64,000 nucleotides of DNA from Sphingopyxis sp. GW247-27LB (GTDB taxonomy: Bacteria > Pseudomonadota > Alphaproteobacteria > Sphingomonadales > Sphingomonadaceae). The DNA lies in assembly GCF_002277025.1 (NCBI RefSeq), contig NZ_NIWD01000008.1:720333-784332 (forward strand), in the 5' to 3' direction. Under the pieces are notes generated by a model that worked only from the letters and a program-made list of their open reading frames with translations, was not told where the DNA came from and did no database searches. Positions 1 through 10,563 of this stretch are shown here, piece by piece (the stretch's first letter is position 1; each line of letters begins with the position of its first letter). The translations under genes and the position numbers were made by a program.

Positions 1-511
1 CGGTGAAATAGAGCGTCAGTTCGCGCGGCTGGCTGGCGGCCCAGGTCTTGAGTTCGGTGCGGGCCTGGGTGAGCGCGGCCTTGCCGCGTTCGCGGTCGCC
101 GAACTCGCCGGCCAGATCGTCGCTCATCTGGATGCCGCGATCGCACGACCGGATCGCGGTGTACCACACCCAGATCGGTTCAAACGCCTCGGTCACCAGC
201 GTGTCGTTGGCCACCGCCCACAGGGTGAAGGGGACCGTCGCCAGCATCTGCTGACGCGCGCTGCGTTTGTTCTTGCTGTCGTCCGAACCCGGTTCGCCGG
301 CGCCGTAGGTCACGTTGCGGTCCCAGTCGGATGGCATCCACGACGGCGGCATCAGCAGCGCGTCTTCGAGCGGCGCCGCGGGCTTCGAAGCCGCTGCGGC
401 GGTATCGGTGCTCGCCCCCGCGCCATCGCTCGCCTGGCTGTTACCGCCGCCGCAACCGGCCAAAATCAACGCCAGCGAAGCCGCGCCGGCCTGCGTCCAT
501 CCTAATGCCAT
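1..511 (-). CDS. Partial lipoprotein of unknown function
   Basis: The reading frame runs off the left edge of the window, so only the first 170 residues are present. It opens at an ATG at 511 and begins with a lipoprotein signal peptide: a hydrophobic stretch ending in the lipobox LILAGC at about residue 20, then a Gly/Ser/Ala-rich linker. The mature part is Trp-rich and polar (for example TLWAVANDTL and EPIWVWYTAI). I do not recognise the family. It is divergent from argG, with about 160 bp between the two starts that must hold both promoters. The envelope location is inferred from the lipobox; no function is proposed. Confidence 0.75.
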   Translation of the reverse strand, partial: MALGWTQAGAASLALILAGCGGGNSQASDGAGASTDTAAAASKPAAPLEDALLMPPSWMPSDWDRNVTYGAGEPGSDDSKNKRSARQQMLATVPFTLWAVANDTLVTEAFEPIWVWYTAIRSCDRGIQMSDDLAGEFGDRERGKAALTQARTELKTWAASQPRELTLYFT

Positions 512-672
512 GATCAAACCCTTCCCGTCCCGATGCCGTCGTTGGTCGGGATTTGCCATCGCGGTGCCGCCCGCGTCTTGATGGAGTTTTGAAGGATTCC
601 TAAAGCCTGCGTTGCGCGGCGCGAGCGAGCCTGATAGGCGCGCCCGCGTCGTTTCCAGCCAAGGGTGCCCCC

Positions 673-1890
<1,218 letters not shown>

Positions 1891-1925
1891 GAATTCGCGG
1901 GGCGTATTTCGCTCCGCTTTCTTTC

Positions 1926-1987
1926 GATCCGGCGACGAAGGGACGCCCCTTGCGGGTGTCGCTTCGTCGCGTCCTGCGAGCCGGATC
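1926..1987. repeat. Long imperfect hairpin downstream of argG
   Basis: GATCCGGC (1926-1933) pairs with GCCGGATC (about 1980-1987), and CGACGAAG pairs with CTTCGTCG further in. Together they form a long interrupted stem. There is no U-tract, so it is not a classic intrinsic terminator. It could be a repeat element that stabilises or ends the argG transcript. The rest of 1891-2140 holds no gene I can support. Confidence 0.6.
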
Positions 1988-2140
1988 GCGCCGAAGCGGG
2001 GCCGGCTTGCGATACGATCATGTGCAAAAAGCTGCCAGAATGGTAATATCGGGAGGAATTAAAGAATTCGAATCGCCAGAATTCGGAAACAAAATGTTCA
2101 CGTCTGAGAGGGGCTGCCTGGAAATTGCTGTGAGGTTCCT

Positions 2141-2344
2141 ATGACGATTCAAGCTTCTGGAGACCCTACCGCCTATGAATGGCAGCCCTGCGCCATCATG
2201 TTTCCCCGCATCGGCACCATGCTGAGCCGGCATGGCGCGCGAACGCGCGTGATCCTGCCCGGTCATTATATGGTCCGGCGTTCACGAACGCTCGGCGGCC
2301 GGATTTACCGGCGCCTGTCGGGCACCGACGACGGCCTCGACTGA
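2141..2344 (+). CDS. Small hypothetical protein (67 aa)
   Basis: A 67-residue frame opens at ATG 2141 with a GAGG ribosome-binding site five bases upstream. It follows an AT-rich 90-bp stretch (about 2040-2130) that stands out from the GC-rich surroundings and could be its promoter. The product is basic (several Arg/His), with no membrane segment and no motif I recognise. It could be a genuine small gene or chance. The start signal and the AT-rich upstream region are the only support. Confidence 0.4.
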   Translation: MTIQASGDPTAYEWQPCAIMFPRIGTMLSRHGARTRVILPGHYMVRRSRTLGGRIYRRLSGTDDGLD

Positions 2345-2484
2345 CGCGCGCTTTACGCGACCCCGCCGCCTGCGAAGATTGGGGTAGCGCCGCTGCCGCG
2401 AAGGCGGCAAGACAAGGCTGCCCGGCCACCGGGAGGTGATAGACCTCCGAGCCCGACGCCCGGGCTGGGAAGGTGGTCGCGGCG

Positions 2485-3222
2485 GTGCGTCTCTTCGATT
2501 TCTCCTCGTGGCACAGCATCGGTGCGACGCTGCTAAGCCTCGCGCTGTTCACGCTGATCGGCGTCGGCATCCGGCTGATGGTCATGCAGACCATCCAGCA
2601 GCGCCGCGAGCGGATGAACCGCCAGATCAACGAGCGGCTGCGGACGCTGATCGCCGCCTACAAGACGCTGGGCGGGTCGTTCACCGGCGACCTGATGGTC
2701 GATCCGCGGCATTTGCGCGACCTGCGCCGCGCCGCGCAGGCGGAAACCCCCGACGCGGAACCGGTGCTCGACCTGCCGCGTGGCGGCGGCGAGGAATCCG
2801 ACCGGGCACGGCGCATCCGCGACGCGGTCGAAGCGGCGCTGTCCGACATCATCCTGCTCGGCACCGAGGAGCAGGTGCGTCTCGCGAGCCGCGCGGCGCA
2901 GGAATTGGTCGAGGGGCGGCCGGTGCACACCCATGCGCTCGTCGTGGCGCTGCGCGATTTCATCCGCAAGGCGCTCGATCTCGACCCGGTGCCCGCCGAC
3001 GCCGCGATCCCGCTTCAGGGGCCGACGCGCCCGGCAAGCTCGGGCGGCAAGGGCGGCGGGGCGAAGGGCGGCGAGGGCGGCAGCGGCGGTGGCCGGGGCG
3101 GCGGCGGAGGCGGCGGAATGGGCATGGCCGGCGGCATGGGGCTCGCGGGCGGCGTGGGGCTGGCGCATGGCACGGCCTCGGGGGCCACCGAAACCGATGC
3201 CTCCGACAGCCCGCCTCCATGA
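2485..3222 (+). CDS. Membrane-anchored hypothetical protein with glycine-rich tail
   Basis: About 245 residues if the GTG at 2485 is used; GGAAGG lies about 12 bases upstream of it, whereas it abuts the earlier GTG at 2473. One N-terminal transmembrane helix (about residues 12-35) is followed by a charged helical region. The middle (about 60-165) is a compact domain with a conserved-looking ILLGTEEQVRLASRAAQEL block. The C-terminus is almost pure Gly/Ala/Met (repeats of the GGGGG and GMGLAGG type). I do not know a function. The next gene starts about 40 bp downstream, so cotranscription is possible. Confidence 0.7.
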   Translation: MRLFDFSSWHSIGATLLSLALFTLIGVGIRLMVMQTIQQRRERMNRQINERLRTLIAAYKTLGGSFTGDLMVDPRHLRDLRRAAQAETPDAEPVLDLPRGGGEESDRARRIRDAVEAALSDIILLGTEEQVRLASRAAQELVEGRPVHTHALVVALRDFIRKALDLDPVPADAAIPLQGPTRPASSGGKGGGAKGGEGGSGGGRGGGGGGGMGMAGGMGLAGGVGLAHGTASGATETDASDSPPP

Positions 3223-3263
3223 AGCATTAGCATGGGGCCGCGACCTGCGCTAAGGCGCGCGGC

Positions 3264-4274
3264 ATGACCGCGACCCGCTTCTTTTCCGACAACGCCGCCG
3301 CCGTCCACCCCGCGGTGATGGAGGCGATCGCCGCCGCGAACCATGTCGACACCGCCTATGACGGCGACGCGCTCAGCCAGTCGCTCGACGCCGCCTTTTC
3401 GGAGCTGTTCGAGACGAGTTGCGAGGTCGTGTGGATTCCGACGGGGACGGCCGCGAACAGCATCATCCTCGCCCATTTCGTGCGCCCGTGGCAGGGCATC
3501 CTCTGTCACGAGGAAGCGCATATCGAGGTCGACGAATGCGGCGCTCCGACCTTCTATTCGGGCGGTGCCAAGCCGATGCTTCTGCCGGGGCGCGGCGCGA
3601 AGGTCGACGCGGATGCGCTCCGCCGGCGGATCGCGGGCATCCGCAAGGACGTGCACCAGGTCCAGCCGGCGGCGATCAGCATCACCAACGCGACCGAATA
3701 TGGTCTCGCGTGGCGCCCCGACGAGATCGGTGCGATCGGCGAGATCGCCCGCGCCGAGGGGATGAAGCTCCACATGGACGGGGCGCGGTTCGCGAACGCC
3801 GTCGCCTTCCTCGGCTGCGCGCCCGCCGATGTGACGTGGCGCGCCGGGGTCGATGCGCTGTCGTTCGGGTTTACGAAGAATGGCGCGATGATGGCGGAGG
3901 CGCTGGTCTTCTTCGGCGGCCGCGGCGGCGCGGGGGTGCGCGAGCTCAAGAAGCGCGGCGGCCACCTGCTCAGCAAGGGGCGCTTCGTCGCGGCGCAGAT
4001 CCGCGCGATGCTGACGAACGATCTCTGGCTCGCCAATGCGCGCGCGGCCAACGCCGGCGCGGCGGCGCTCGCCGCAGCGTGCGGCGACCGGCTTCTCTAT
4101 CCGGTCGAGGCGAACGAGCTGTTCGTCCGCCTGACCGCCGACGAGGCGGCGCGGCTGCGCGGCGCGGGCTATGATTTCTACGATTGGGGCGAGGGCGCGG
4201 CGCGCCTCGTCGTCAGCTGGGACCAGGATGCTGCCGCGGTGGCGCCGCTCGCCGCGGCGATCGCGGCGCTATGA
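3264..4274 (+). CDS. Low-specificity L-threonine aldolase family protein
   Basis: PLP-dependent lyase of the beta-eliminating/aldolase class, expected to cleave L-threonine or L-allo-threonine to glycine and acetaldehyde. The PLP lysine is in SFGFTKNGA (K205). The aspartate that contacts the pyridine nitrogen is in HMDGARF (D172). The substrate-side motifs FFSDNAAAVHPAV near the start and HEEAHIEVDECGAP around residue 75-90 are also family-like. At 336 residues it is a normal length. Its stop overlaps the start of the following exporter (ATGA), so the two are probably one transcript. The exact substrate preference cannot be read from sequence. Confidence 0.9.
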   Translation: MTATRFFSDNAAAVHPAVMEAIAAANHVDTAYDGDALSQSLDAAFSELFETSCEVVWIPTGTAANSIILAHFVRPWQGILCHEEAHIEVDECGAPTFYSGGAKPMLLPGRGAKVDADALRRRIAGIRKDVHQVQPAAISITNATEYGLAWRPDEIGAIGEIARAEGMKLHMDGARFANAVAFLGCAPADVTWRAGVDALSFGFTKNGAMMAEALVFFGGRGGAGVRELKKRGGHLLSKGRFVAAQIRAMLTNDLWLANARAANAGAAALAAACGDRLLYPVEANELFVRLTADEAARLRGAGYDFYDWGEGAARLVVSWDQDAAAVAPLAAAIAAL

Positions 4275-5236
4275 GCGGGGCACAGCCGACGCTGCTCACC
4301 CCGCGCGTCCTCATCCCCTTCGCGCTCGTGACCTTGATCTGGGGTTCGACCTGGATCGTGATCACCGGGCAGCTCGGCGTGGTGCCGCCGAGCTGGTCGG
4401 TGACCTATCGCTTCACGGTCGCAGCGCTGGCGATGTTCGCCTTCGCCGCGCTGCGCCGTGAGCGGATCTGGCTCGATCCGCGCGCGATGGCCTTCGCGGC
4501 GCTGCTCGGCATCGCGCAATTCACTTTCAACTTCAATTTCGTCTATCGCGCCGAACAGCATATCACCTCGGGCCTCGTCGCGGTGCTGTTCGCGCTGCTG
4601 ATCGTGCCCAACACGCTGCTCGGCCGCGCCTTTCTGAAGACACCGCTCGAGGGGCGCTTCCTCCTCGGCGCCGGAATCGCGATCGCCGGGGTCGCGATGA
4701 TGATCGTTCACGAATATCGCGCCGCGGCGCTCGGCCCGGCGGCGGTGATCGCGGGCACCGCCTTTACGCTTTCGGGCGTGCTCAGCGCCTCGACCGCCAA
4801 CGTCATGCAGGGGACGGCCCTCGCCCGCGCGCAGTCGATGACGGTGATGATTGCCTGGGCGATGCTGTTCGGCGCGCTCGCCGACGGCATCTTCGCGTGG
4901 ATCACCACCGGGCCGCCGGTGATCGAGACGAGCTTCGTTTATGTGGGCGGCGTGTTCTATCTCGGCGTCATCGCGAGCGCGGTGACCTTTCCGCTCTATT
5001 TCAACATCATCCGCGCGGTGGGGCCGGGGCAGGCGGCATGGTCGAGCGTGCTGATCCCGATCATCGCGATGGGATTTTCGACCGTCTTCGAAGGTTATCG
5101 CTGGTCGCTGCTGTCGATCGCGGGCGGCGCGGTCGCGATCGTTGGGCTGGTGATCGCTGTCGCGAAGCGGCCGGCGCGGCCCTCGGTCAGCGGCAATATG
5201 GTATCGGTGCCCTGTGAGGAGCCCGTCGAGGATTAG
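4271..5236 (+). CDS. EamA/DMT-family transporter
   Basis: An inner-membrane protein of 321 residues with about ten hydrophobic segments and two EamA repeats. It has the typical opening [18 protein letters not shown] and a C-terminal half rich in GxxP/GYR-type turns ([16 protein letters not shown]). DMT proteins of this type usually export amino acids or other metabolites. The ATG at 4271 overlaps the aldolase stop, which decides the start over longer in-frame possibilities. Coupling to threonine aldolase makes an amino-acid-related substrate plausible but not proven. Its stop codon overlaps the convergent murA stop. Confidence 0.9.
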   Translation: MSGAQPTLLTPRVLIPFALVTLIWGSTWIVITGQLGVVPPSWSVTYRFTVAALAMFAFAALRRERIWLDPRAMAFAALLGIAQFTFNFNFVYRAEQHITSGLVAVLFALLIVPNTLLGRAFLKTPLEGRFLLGAGIAIAGVAMMIVHEYRAAALGPAAVIAGTAFTLSGVLSASTANVMQGTALARAQSMTVMIAWAMLFGALADGIFAWITTGPPVIETSFVYVGGVFYLGVIASAVTFPLYFNIIRAVGPGQAAWSSVLIPIIAMGFSTVFEGYRWSLLSIAGGAVAIVGLVIAVAKRPARPSVSGNMVSVPCEEPVED

Positions 5237-6519
5237 CCCGCGCTGATCCGCTCGATGTCGGCGCCGACCGCCTGCAGCTTTTCCTCCAGCCGCTCATAGC
5301 CGCGGTCGAGGTGATAGACGCGGTTGACCTCGGTCTGCCCTTCGGCGGCGAGGCCGGCGATGATCAGGCTCATCGAGGCGCGCAGGTCGGTCGCCATCAC
5401 CGGGGCGCCGACCAGCCGGTCGACGCCGCGCACCACCGCGCTGCGGCCGCGCACGTCGATGTCGCAGCCCATGCGCGCGAGTTCGGGGACGTGCATGTAA
5501 CGGTTCTCGAAGATCGTCTCGGTGAACAGCGACGCGCCGGAGCCGAGCGTCGCCATCGCCATGAACTGCGCCTGCATGTCGGTCGCGAAGCCGGGGTAGG
5601 GCGCGGTCGACAGCGTGACCGGCTGGGCGCGGCCCGCCATGGCGACGCGGATGCCGGCCTTGGTCTCCTCGACCGTCGCGCCCGCCTCGCGCAGCGCGGC
5701 GAGCGTCGCTTCCATTTCGGCCGCCTTCGCGCCGACCAGCTCGACGTCGCCTTCGGTGATCACCGCGGCGCAGGCGTAGCTGCCCGCCTCGATGCGGTCG
5801 GCCATCACGCGATAGGTCGCGCCATGCAGCCGGTCGACGCCCTCGATCGTCAGCGTCTCGGTGCCGATGCCGTCGATCTGCGCGCCCATCGCGACGAGGC
5901 AGTTGCAGAGGTCGACGATCTCGGGCTCGCGCGCCGCATTCTCGAGCACGCAGGTCCCCTTGGCGAGCACCGCGGCCATCAGCGCATTCTCGGTCGCGCC
6001 GACCGACACGACGGGAAAGGTGAACTTGCCGCCGGGCAGGCGACCGCCACCCGGCGCGCTGGCCTTCACATAGCCCGAGGCGAGCTCGATCTCTGCGCCG
6101 AAGGCTTCCAATGCCTTCAGGTGAAGGTCGATCGGACGGTTGCCGATCGCGCAGCCGCCGGGGAGACTGACCGTCGCTTCGCCCGCGCGCGCGAGCAGCG
6201 GGCCGAGGACGAGGATCGAGGCGCGCATCTTGCGCACGATGTCATAGGGCGCGACGGTCGAGGTCAGCGTCGTCGTCCGCGCGGTCATCACCCGCCCGAA
6301 ATCCTCGGGCCGCGATCCCTCGATCGTCGTCGAGCAGCCGAGCTGGTTCAGAAGGTGGCCGAAACCGTCGACATCGGCGAGCCTCGGCAGGTTGCGCAAG
6401 GTCAGCGGCTCGTCGGTGAGCAGCGCGCAGGGCAGCAGGGTGAGCGCGGCATTCTTGGCGCCGGAAATGGGGATACGGCCCTTGAGTCGCTGGCCGCCGC
6501 GAATGACGATCTGATCCAT
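5233..6519 (-). CDS. murA: UDP-N-acetylglucosamine 1-carboxyvinyltransferase
   Basis: First committed step of peptidoglycan synthesis: transfer of enolpyruvate from PEP to UDP-GlcNAc in the cytoplasm. The 428-residue length is standard. The substrate loop [17 protein letters not shown] lies at the N-terminus, and the catalytic cysteine is in [10 protein letters not shown] (about residue 123). Having Cys rather than Asp here means fosfomycin should be able to alkylate it. The C-terminal [17 protein letters not shown] block is typical. The gene converges with the DMT transporter and shares the bases TTA(G) between the two stops. Confidence 0.98.
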   Translation of the reverse strand: MDQIVIRGGQRLKGRIPISGAKNAALTLLPCALLTDEPLTLRNLPRLADVDGFGHLLNQLGCSTTIEGSRPEDFGRVMTARTTTLTSTVAPYDIVRKMRASILVLGPLLARAGEATVSLPGGCAIGNRPIDLHLKALEAFGAEIELASGYVKASAPGGGRLPGGKFTFPVVSVGATENALMAAVLAKGTCVLENAAREPEIVDLCNCLVAMGAQIDGIGTETLTIEGVDRLHGATYRVMADRIEAGSYACAAVITEGDVELVGAKAAEMEATLAALREAGATVEETKAGIRVAMAGRAQPVTLSTAPYPGFATDMQAQFMAMATLGSGASLFTETIFENRYMHVPELARMGCDIDVRGRSAVVRGVDRLVGAPVMATDLRASMSLIIAGLAAEGQTEVNRVYHLDRGYERLEEKLQAVGADIERISAG

Positions 6520-6580
6520 CGGGTGTCTTTAGCGGATGCACGGGGCCGCGCAAGCGGCGCCGTGGCGCACCCGCCGGGCA

Positions 6581-8158
6581 TCAGCCGAGTTCCACCGTCC
6601 GCGTGACGCCGATCGCCTCCAGAAACGCTCCATCGTGGCTGACGACGAGCAGCGCGCCGTCATAGGCCGCGAGCCCGGCCTCGACCGCGGATAGCGAGTC
6701 GAGGTCGAGATGGTTGGTCGGCTCGTCGAGGATCAGCAATTGCGGCGGCGCCGGCGCGCCGAGCGTGCAGGCGAGCCCCGCGCGCAGCATCTGGCCGCCG
6801 CTCAGCGTGCCGGCGACGCGGTCGGCGGCCTCGGCGCGAAAGCCGAAGCGCGCGAGCGCGGCGCGGCACTGGTTGTTCGTCGTCCCCGGATTGAGCCGCG
6901 CGAAATTCTCCGCGATCGAACCGGCGGGGTCGAGCAGCGAGACGCGCTGGTCGAAGAAGGCGAAGCGAACCGGCGTCCGGATGCTGCCTTCCCACGGTTC
7001 GAGCGTCCCCGCGACGAGCGCGAGCAGGGTCGACTTGCCCGAACCGTTGGGGCCGGCGAGTGCGATGCGTTCGGGGCCGGTGATCGTCAGCGACAGGTCG
7101 CGAATGACCGGCCGGCCGCGAACATGCCCCGCGGTGACGCCGACGAATTCGAGCACGGTGCGCGACGCGGGCAGGCTGCTCGACGGCAGCGCGACCGCGA
7201 GCGGGTCGACGATCTCGACGCGGCGGCGCGCCTCCGCGAGCTGCGTCTCGGCGGCTTCCCGCTGGCGATCGGCGAGGCGACTGCCGGCGGCGCGGCTTTC
7301 CTCCGCGCGGCGCTTGCGGGCGCCGATCAGGATGTTCGGCAGGTCGCCGCGCGCCGCCTTCCGCCGCCCGCCCGCGTCGCGCCGGTCCTGCCGCTCGCTC
7401 GCCGCCTGTGCCTGGCGCCGCGCCTGGTCGACGCCCTTTTCGGCGCTCGCGAGCCGGGCTTCGACCGCCGCCTGTTCGGCCTCCTTGCGCGCGCGATACG
7501 CACTCCAGCCGCCGCCGGTGCGCGCGGCGCCGAGCGTCGTCAGCTCGACGATCGCGTCCATGTCCTCGAGCAGCTCGCGGTCGTGACTGACGACGAGCGC
7601 GCCGCCGCGCCATCCGGCGAGCAGGTCGCGCACCGCGGCGCGGCCATCGCGATCGAGATTGTTGGTCGGCTCGTCGAGCAGCAGGAAATCGGGTGCCGCG
7701 AAGATCGCCCCGGTGAGCGCGGCGCGCGTGCGCTGGCCGCCCGACAAGGCGGCCAGCGGCGTGTCGGGCGAAAGCGGCAAGCGGGTCTTCGCGAGCGCCT
7801 CCTCGATGCGCGCGTCGAGCGTCCAGTCGGCCTCGGCGATCTCGTCGGCCGTGGCGTCGCCCGCTTCGGCCTTGCGGAGGAGCGCGCGCGCCGCGCGCGC
7901 GCCGAACAGGTCGGCGATCGTCTCGTCTTCGCCGACCTGCACCGTCTGGCGCAGCATCGCGACGTTGCCCTCGATGGCGATACCGCCCGCGGCGGGGGAA
8001 ATCTCGCCCGCGATCAGGCGCAGCAGTGTTGATTTGCCGACGCCGTTGCGCCCGACGATGCCGATGCGTTCGCGCTGGAACTGGAGGTCGAGGTCGGTGA
8101 AGACGGCGCGGCCGTCAGGGGTGGACCAGCGAAGATGGGTGATGGTGATCGAGGGCAT
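6581..8158 (-). CDS. ABC-F family ATP-binding protein
   Basis: A soluble protein with two ABC cassettes and no membrane domain. Walker A motifs are GRNGVGKST and GPNGSGKST, both cassettes have LSGGQ signatures, and the Walker B motifs are LLLDEPTNNLD and LILDEPTNHLD. A charged, Arg/Lys/Ala-rich linker joins them. ABC-F proteins act on the ribosome (translation factor or resistance types). The subfamily cannot be decided here, though the linker and second cassette resemble Uup/YheS-like housekeeping members. I chose ATG 8158 (MPSITITHLRW) with AGGAAAG about 11 bases upstream over an upstream TTG that would add eight residues. Confidence 0.93.
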   Translation of the reverse strand: MPSITITHLRWSTPDGRAVFTDLDLQFQRERIGIVGRNGVGKSTLLRLIAGEISPAAGGIAIEGNVAMLRQTVQVGEDETIADLFGARAARALLRKAEAGDATADEIAEADWTLDARIEEALAKTRLPLSPDTPLAALSGGQRTRAALTGAIFAAPDFLLLDEPTNNLDRDGRAAVRDLLAGWRGGALVVSHDRELLEDMDAIVELTTLGAARTGGGWSAYRARKEAEQAAVEARLASAEKGVDQARRQAQAASERQDRRDAGGRRKAARGDLPNILIGARKRRAEESRAAGSRLADRQREAAETQLAEARRRVEIVDPLAVALPSSSLPASRTVLEFVGVTAGHVRGRPVIRDLSLTITGPERIALAGPNGSGKSTLLALVAGTLEPWEGSIRTPVRFAFFDQRVSLLDPAGSIAENFARLNPGTTNNQCRAALARFGFRAEAADRVAGTLSGGQMLRAGLACTLGAPAPPQLLILDEPTNHLDLDSLSAVEAGLAAYDGALLVVSHDGAFLEAIGVTRTVELG

Positions 8159-8291
8159 GGACAAGGGCTTTCCTGGCGGCAAGGCGGGTGGGCGTTGCGG
8201 TCAGCCTGTTGTCCATGGCGGGGTCACTCCGGTTCGATCGAGCCCTTAATCTAGGGATTGCGGCGGAGCGACGCAACCGGGGGGCGGGTTC

Positions 8292-9260
8292 CTATAGCCA
8301 GCCGATGCTCTTGAAGCGCCAGTAGAGGAGGCCGCAAATGCCGCCCATCAGCGCGAGCGCGAAGGGGTAGCCGAAGGTCCAGCCGAGCTCGGGCATATGT
8401 TCGAAATTCATTCCGTAGATGCCGGCAATCGCGGTCGGGACGGCGAGGATCGCGGCCCAGGCGGCGAGCTGGCGGGTGATGACACCCTGGCGCTGCTGTT
8501 CGAGAAGACCATTGGTCTCGATCACGCTCGCGGCGATGTCGCGCAGTCCCGTCAGGCGGAATTCGGCGCGCTGGACATGGTCCCATACGTCGCGGAAGAA
8601 GGGGCGGACCGGATCGTCGATGCACGGCAGCGGTGTCGTCGCGAGCTTCCACGTCACATCCTTCATCAGCCCGGCGAGCCGCTGGAAGCGGATGATCTCG
8701 TGCCGCTGGGCATAGAGGTGGCGGATTTCGTCGGCATCGAGCGGCGTATCCATCACGCTTTCCTCGAGGAGGAGCATCCGGTCCTCGATCGCGTCGATCA
8801 CCGGGAAATAGCCGTCGACGATGAAGTCGAGCACCGCGTGGAGGACGTAATCGGGGCCGTGGCCGAGCAGCGTCGGCGAGGCTTCGAGCCGCGCGCGCAC
8901 CTCGGCATGGCCGCGCGCCGAGCCGTGGCGGACGCTGACGATGAAATGGCGGCCGAGGAAGAAGGCGGTCTCTCCGGGCTGGATCGTGTCGGCGTCGAGA
9001 TTGGCGGTGCGCGCGATGACGAAGAGCTGGTCGCCATAGACGTCGGCCTTGGGGAGCTGGTTCGCTTTCAGCGCGTCCTCGACCGCGAGCGGGTGCAGGC
9101 CGAAGCGCGCCGCGATGCCCTGCAGTTCGGCCTCGGTGGGCTCGTAGAGGCCGAGCCAGAAGAAATCACCCTCGGCGCACTGGTCGGGGATCGCCTCTTC
9201 GGGGCCGATGTCGCGCACCAGCTTGCCTTGGTTGTAGAGTCGGGCGGCCATGATCGGCAT
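8292..9260 (-). CDS. corA: CorA-family magnesium/divalent metal transporter
   Basis: Homopentameric Mg2+ channel of the inner membrane. The 322-residue protein has the usual large cytoplasmic N-terminal domain and two C-terminal transmembrane helices. The diagnostic GMN motif ends the first of them (IYGMNFEHMPELGW), and a basic tail follows the second. It ends with FKSIGWL. ATG 9260 has AGGA about 12 bases upstream; an internal ATG at 9251 is the alternative. Co2+ or Zn2+ transport by a CorA/ZntB relative cannot be excluded. Confidence 0.93.
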   Translation of the reverse strand: MPIMAARLYNQGKLVRDIGPEEAIPDQCAEGDFFWLGLYEPTEAELQGIAARFGLHPLAVEDALKANQLPKADVYGDQLFVIARTANLDADTIQPGETAFFLGRHFIVSVRHGSARGHAEVRARLEASPTLLGHGPDYVLHAVLDFIVDGYFPVIDAIEDRMLLLEESVMDTPLDADEIRHLYAQRHEIIRFQRLAGLMKDVTWKLATTPLPCIDDPVRPFFRDVWDHVQRAEFRLTGLRDIAASVIETNGLLEQQRQGVITRQLAAWAAILAVPTAIAGIYGMNFEHMPELGWTFGYPFALALMGGICGLLYWRFKSIGWL

Positions 9261-9321
9261 CGGCGGGCATCCTGCTGGGTCGGCGCGAGCATAGTCGCGG
9301 ACGGGGCCGCCGCAAGGCCGG

Positions 9322-9783
9322 TCAGAGCATGATGCGATAGACGAGGAAGCCCGAGCGCTCGGCGATCGCGTCGTAGAGGCGGCGCGCGGTGTGGTTGGTC
9401 TCGTGCGTCTGCCAATAGACGCGTGCCGCGCCCACCTCGCGCGCTTCCTCTGCGACGCGCAGGATCAGCGCCGAGGCGATGCCGCGCCCGCGCGCCGCTT
9501 CGGCGGTGAACAGGTCCTGCAGGTAGCAGATGTCGGCGATCGAGGTGGTGCTGCGGTGATAGAGATAATGGACGAGGCCGAGAAGCTCGCCCTCCGCCTC
9601 GGCGACGAGCGCGTGGACCGGCTGGTCGGGGTCGAAGAAGCGCACCCAGGTCGCCGATGTGACGTCGGAAGGGAGCGCGGTGGTGCCGCTGCGGCCATAG
9701 AATTCATTATAGCCCTGCCACAGCGGCAGCCAGCGGTCGAAATCGCCCTGCACGGGCGCGCGGATCAGGAGGTCGGTGGGCAT
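9322..9783 (-). CDS. GNAT-family N-acetyltransferase
   Basis: 153 residues covering a single GNAT fold. The acetyl-CoA pyrophosphate loop is ARGRGIASALI, preceded by the strand DLFTAEAA. The C-terminal segment (VYWQTHETNHTARRLYD) is typical of small-molecule acetyltransferases of the GCN5 type. The substrate is unknown. The ATG at 9783 lies two bases after the stop of the secreted protein upstream, which suggests a shared transcript. Longer in-frame extensions run over that gene and are rejected. Confidence 0.88.
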   Translation of the reverse strand: MPTDLLIRAPVQGDFDRWLPLWQGYNEFYGRSGTTALPSDVTSATWVRFFDPDQPVHALVAEAEGELLGLVHYLYHRSTTSIADICYLQDLFTAEAARGRGIASALILRVAEEAREVGAARVYWQTHETNHTARRLYDAIAERSGFLVYRIML

Positions 9784-9784
9784 T

Positions 9785-10354
9785 TCAGCGGGCCGGGCGC
9801 CGCGTGTCGACGGCGATCCAATTATCCTCCCACGTCGCGCCGCCGTCGGCCGAATAGGCCTGTTCGAAGCGCGCCTCGTCGGCCGAGACGCGTGTGATGA
9901 CGAAGCGGACGAGGATGACGCGGCCATCGAGCCGGTCCTGCCCGTAGAACAGGCCGCGGCCCGCCGCGTCGAACCCGCCATAGACGGGCGCGGTGAGCTC
10001 GCCGCCGCCCGCGCTCGCATAATTGAGGCTCCACTGGCCGGTCTTGGGGTTGAAGAGCCGCAGCGAGCCGCCCTCGATGGTTCCCGCGTCGCCCGACACC
10101 GCGAGATCGACGAAATTGGCGCGGCCGTCCATCAATGGGCGCACGACGCTGGTGCCGCGATATTCGGCCCAGTCGGGCGCGGTTCCGGAGAGCGGATTGC
10201 GGCGCACCTTCACCACCGTCGTCCATGTCCCGATCTCCCAGTCGAACGCGGAGGCGCCGGCTGGCGCGGTGGCGCCGCTCCGGGCCGGCTCGGCGACAAC
10301 CGGCGCGGCGGAGAGCGCGAGCACGGCGCTCAGGAACAGGGTGCGGACGATCAT
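9785..10354 (-). CDS. Secreted protein resembling the DUF1579 family
   Basis: 189 residues with a clean Sec signal peptide (FLSAVLALSAAPVVA, cleavage near residue 22), so the product should be periplasmic. The mature part is rich in Trp/Tyr/Gly beta strands (FDWEIGTWTTVVKVRRNPLS; RPLMDGRANFVDL; LRLFNPKTGQWSLNY). This pattern resembles the lipocalin-like DUF1579 proteins. No catalytic residues are identifiable. It is likely cotranscribed with the GNAT gene two bases downstream. Family assignment is by pattern only. Confidence 0.75.
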   Translation of the reverse strand: MIVRTLFLSAVLALSAAPVVAEPARSGATAPAGASAFDWEIGTWTTVVKVRRNPLSGTAPDWAEYRGTSVVRPLMDGRANFVDLAVSGDAGTIEGGSLRLFNPKTGQWSLNYASAGGGELTAPVYGGFDAAGRGLFYGQDRLDGRVILVRFVITRVSADEARFEQAYSADGGATWEDNWIAVDTRRPAR

Positions 10355-10511
10355 GGGTCTTCCTTTGCCGGACGGGCTTCGTGCGTCTCATAGTGGCGCA
10401 GCGCGGACAGGCTGTCCAATCGGGAAATGCGCGGGATGGTCATGGCGACCGATGCTTTCGCGCGCCTCTTGCTCCGTTCGCCAATCCGGTATAGAGCGAC
10501 CGTCAATGTCC

Positions 10512-10543
10512 GGCCGCCCCGCGAGGGGCGGCCCTTATTATTT
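10512..10543 (+). promoter_or_regulatory. Hairpin with U-rich tail in the trcR leader
   Basis: A perfect 9-bp stem, GGCCGCCCC (10512-10520) and GGGGCGGCC (10525-10533), has a GCGA tetraloop and is followed by CTTATTATTT. It sits about 20 bases upstream of the trcR start and just past a possible -10 (TATAGA, about 10492). As an intrinsic terminator it would stop transcription before trcR, so it could act as an attenuator or end a short leader RNA. Confidence 0.65.
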
Positions 10544-10563
10544 CCGCTTGGAGAAACCCAGCC

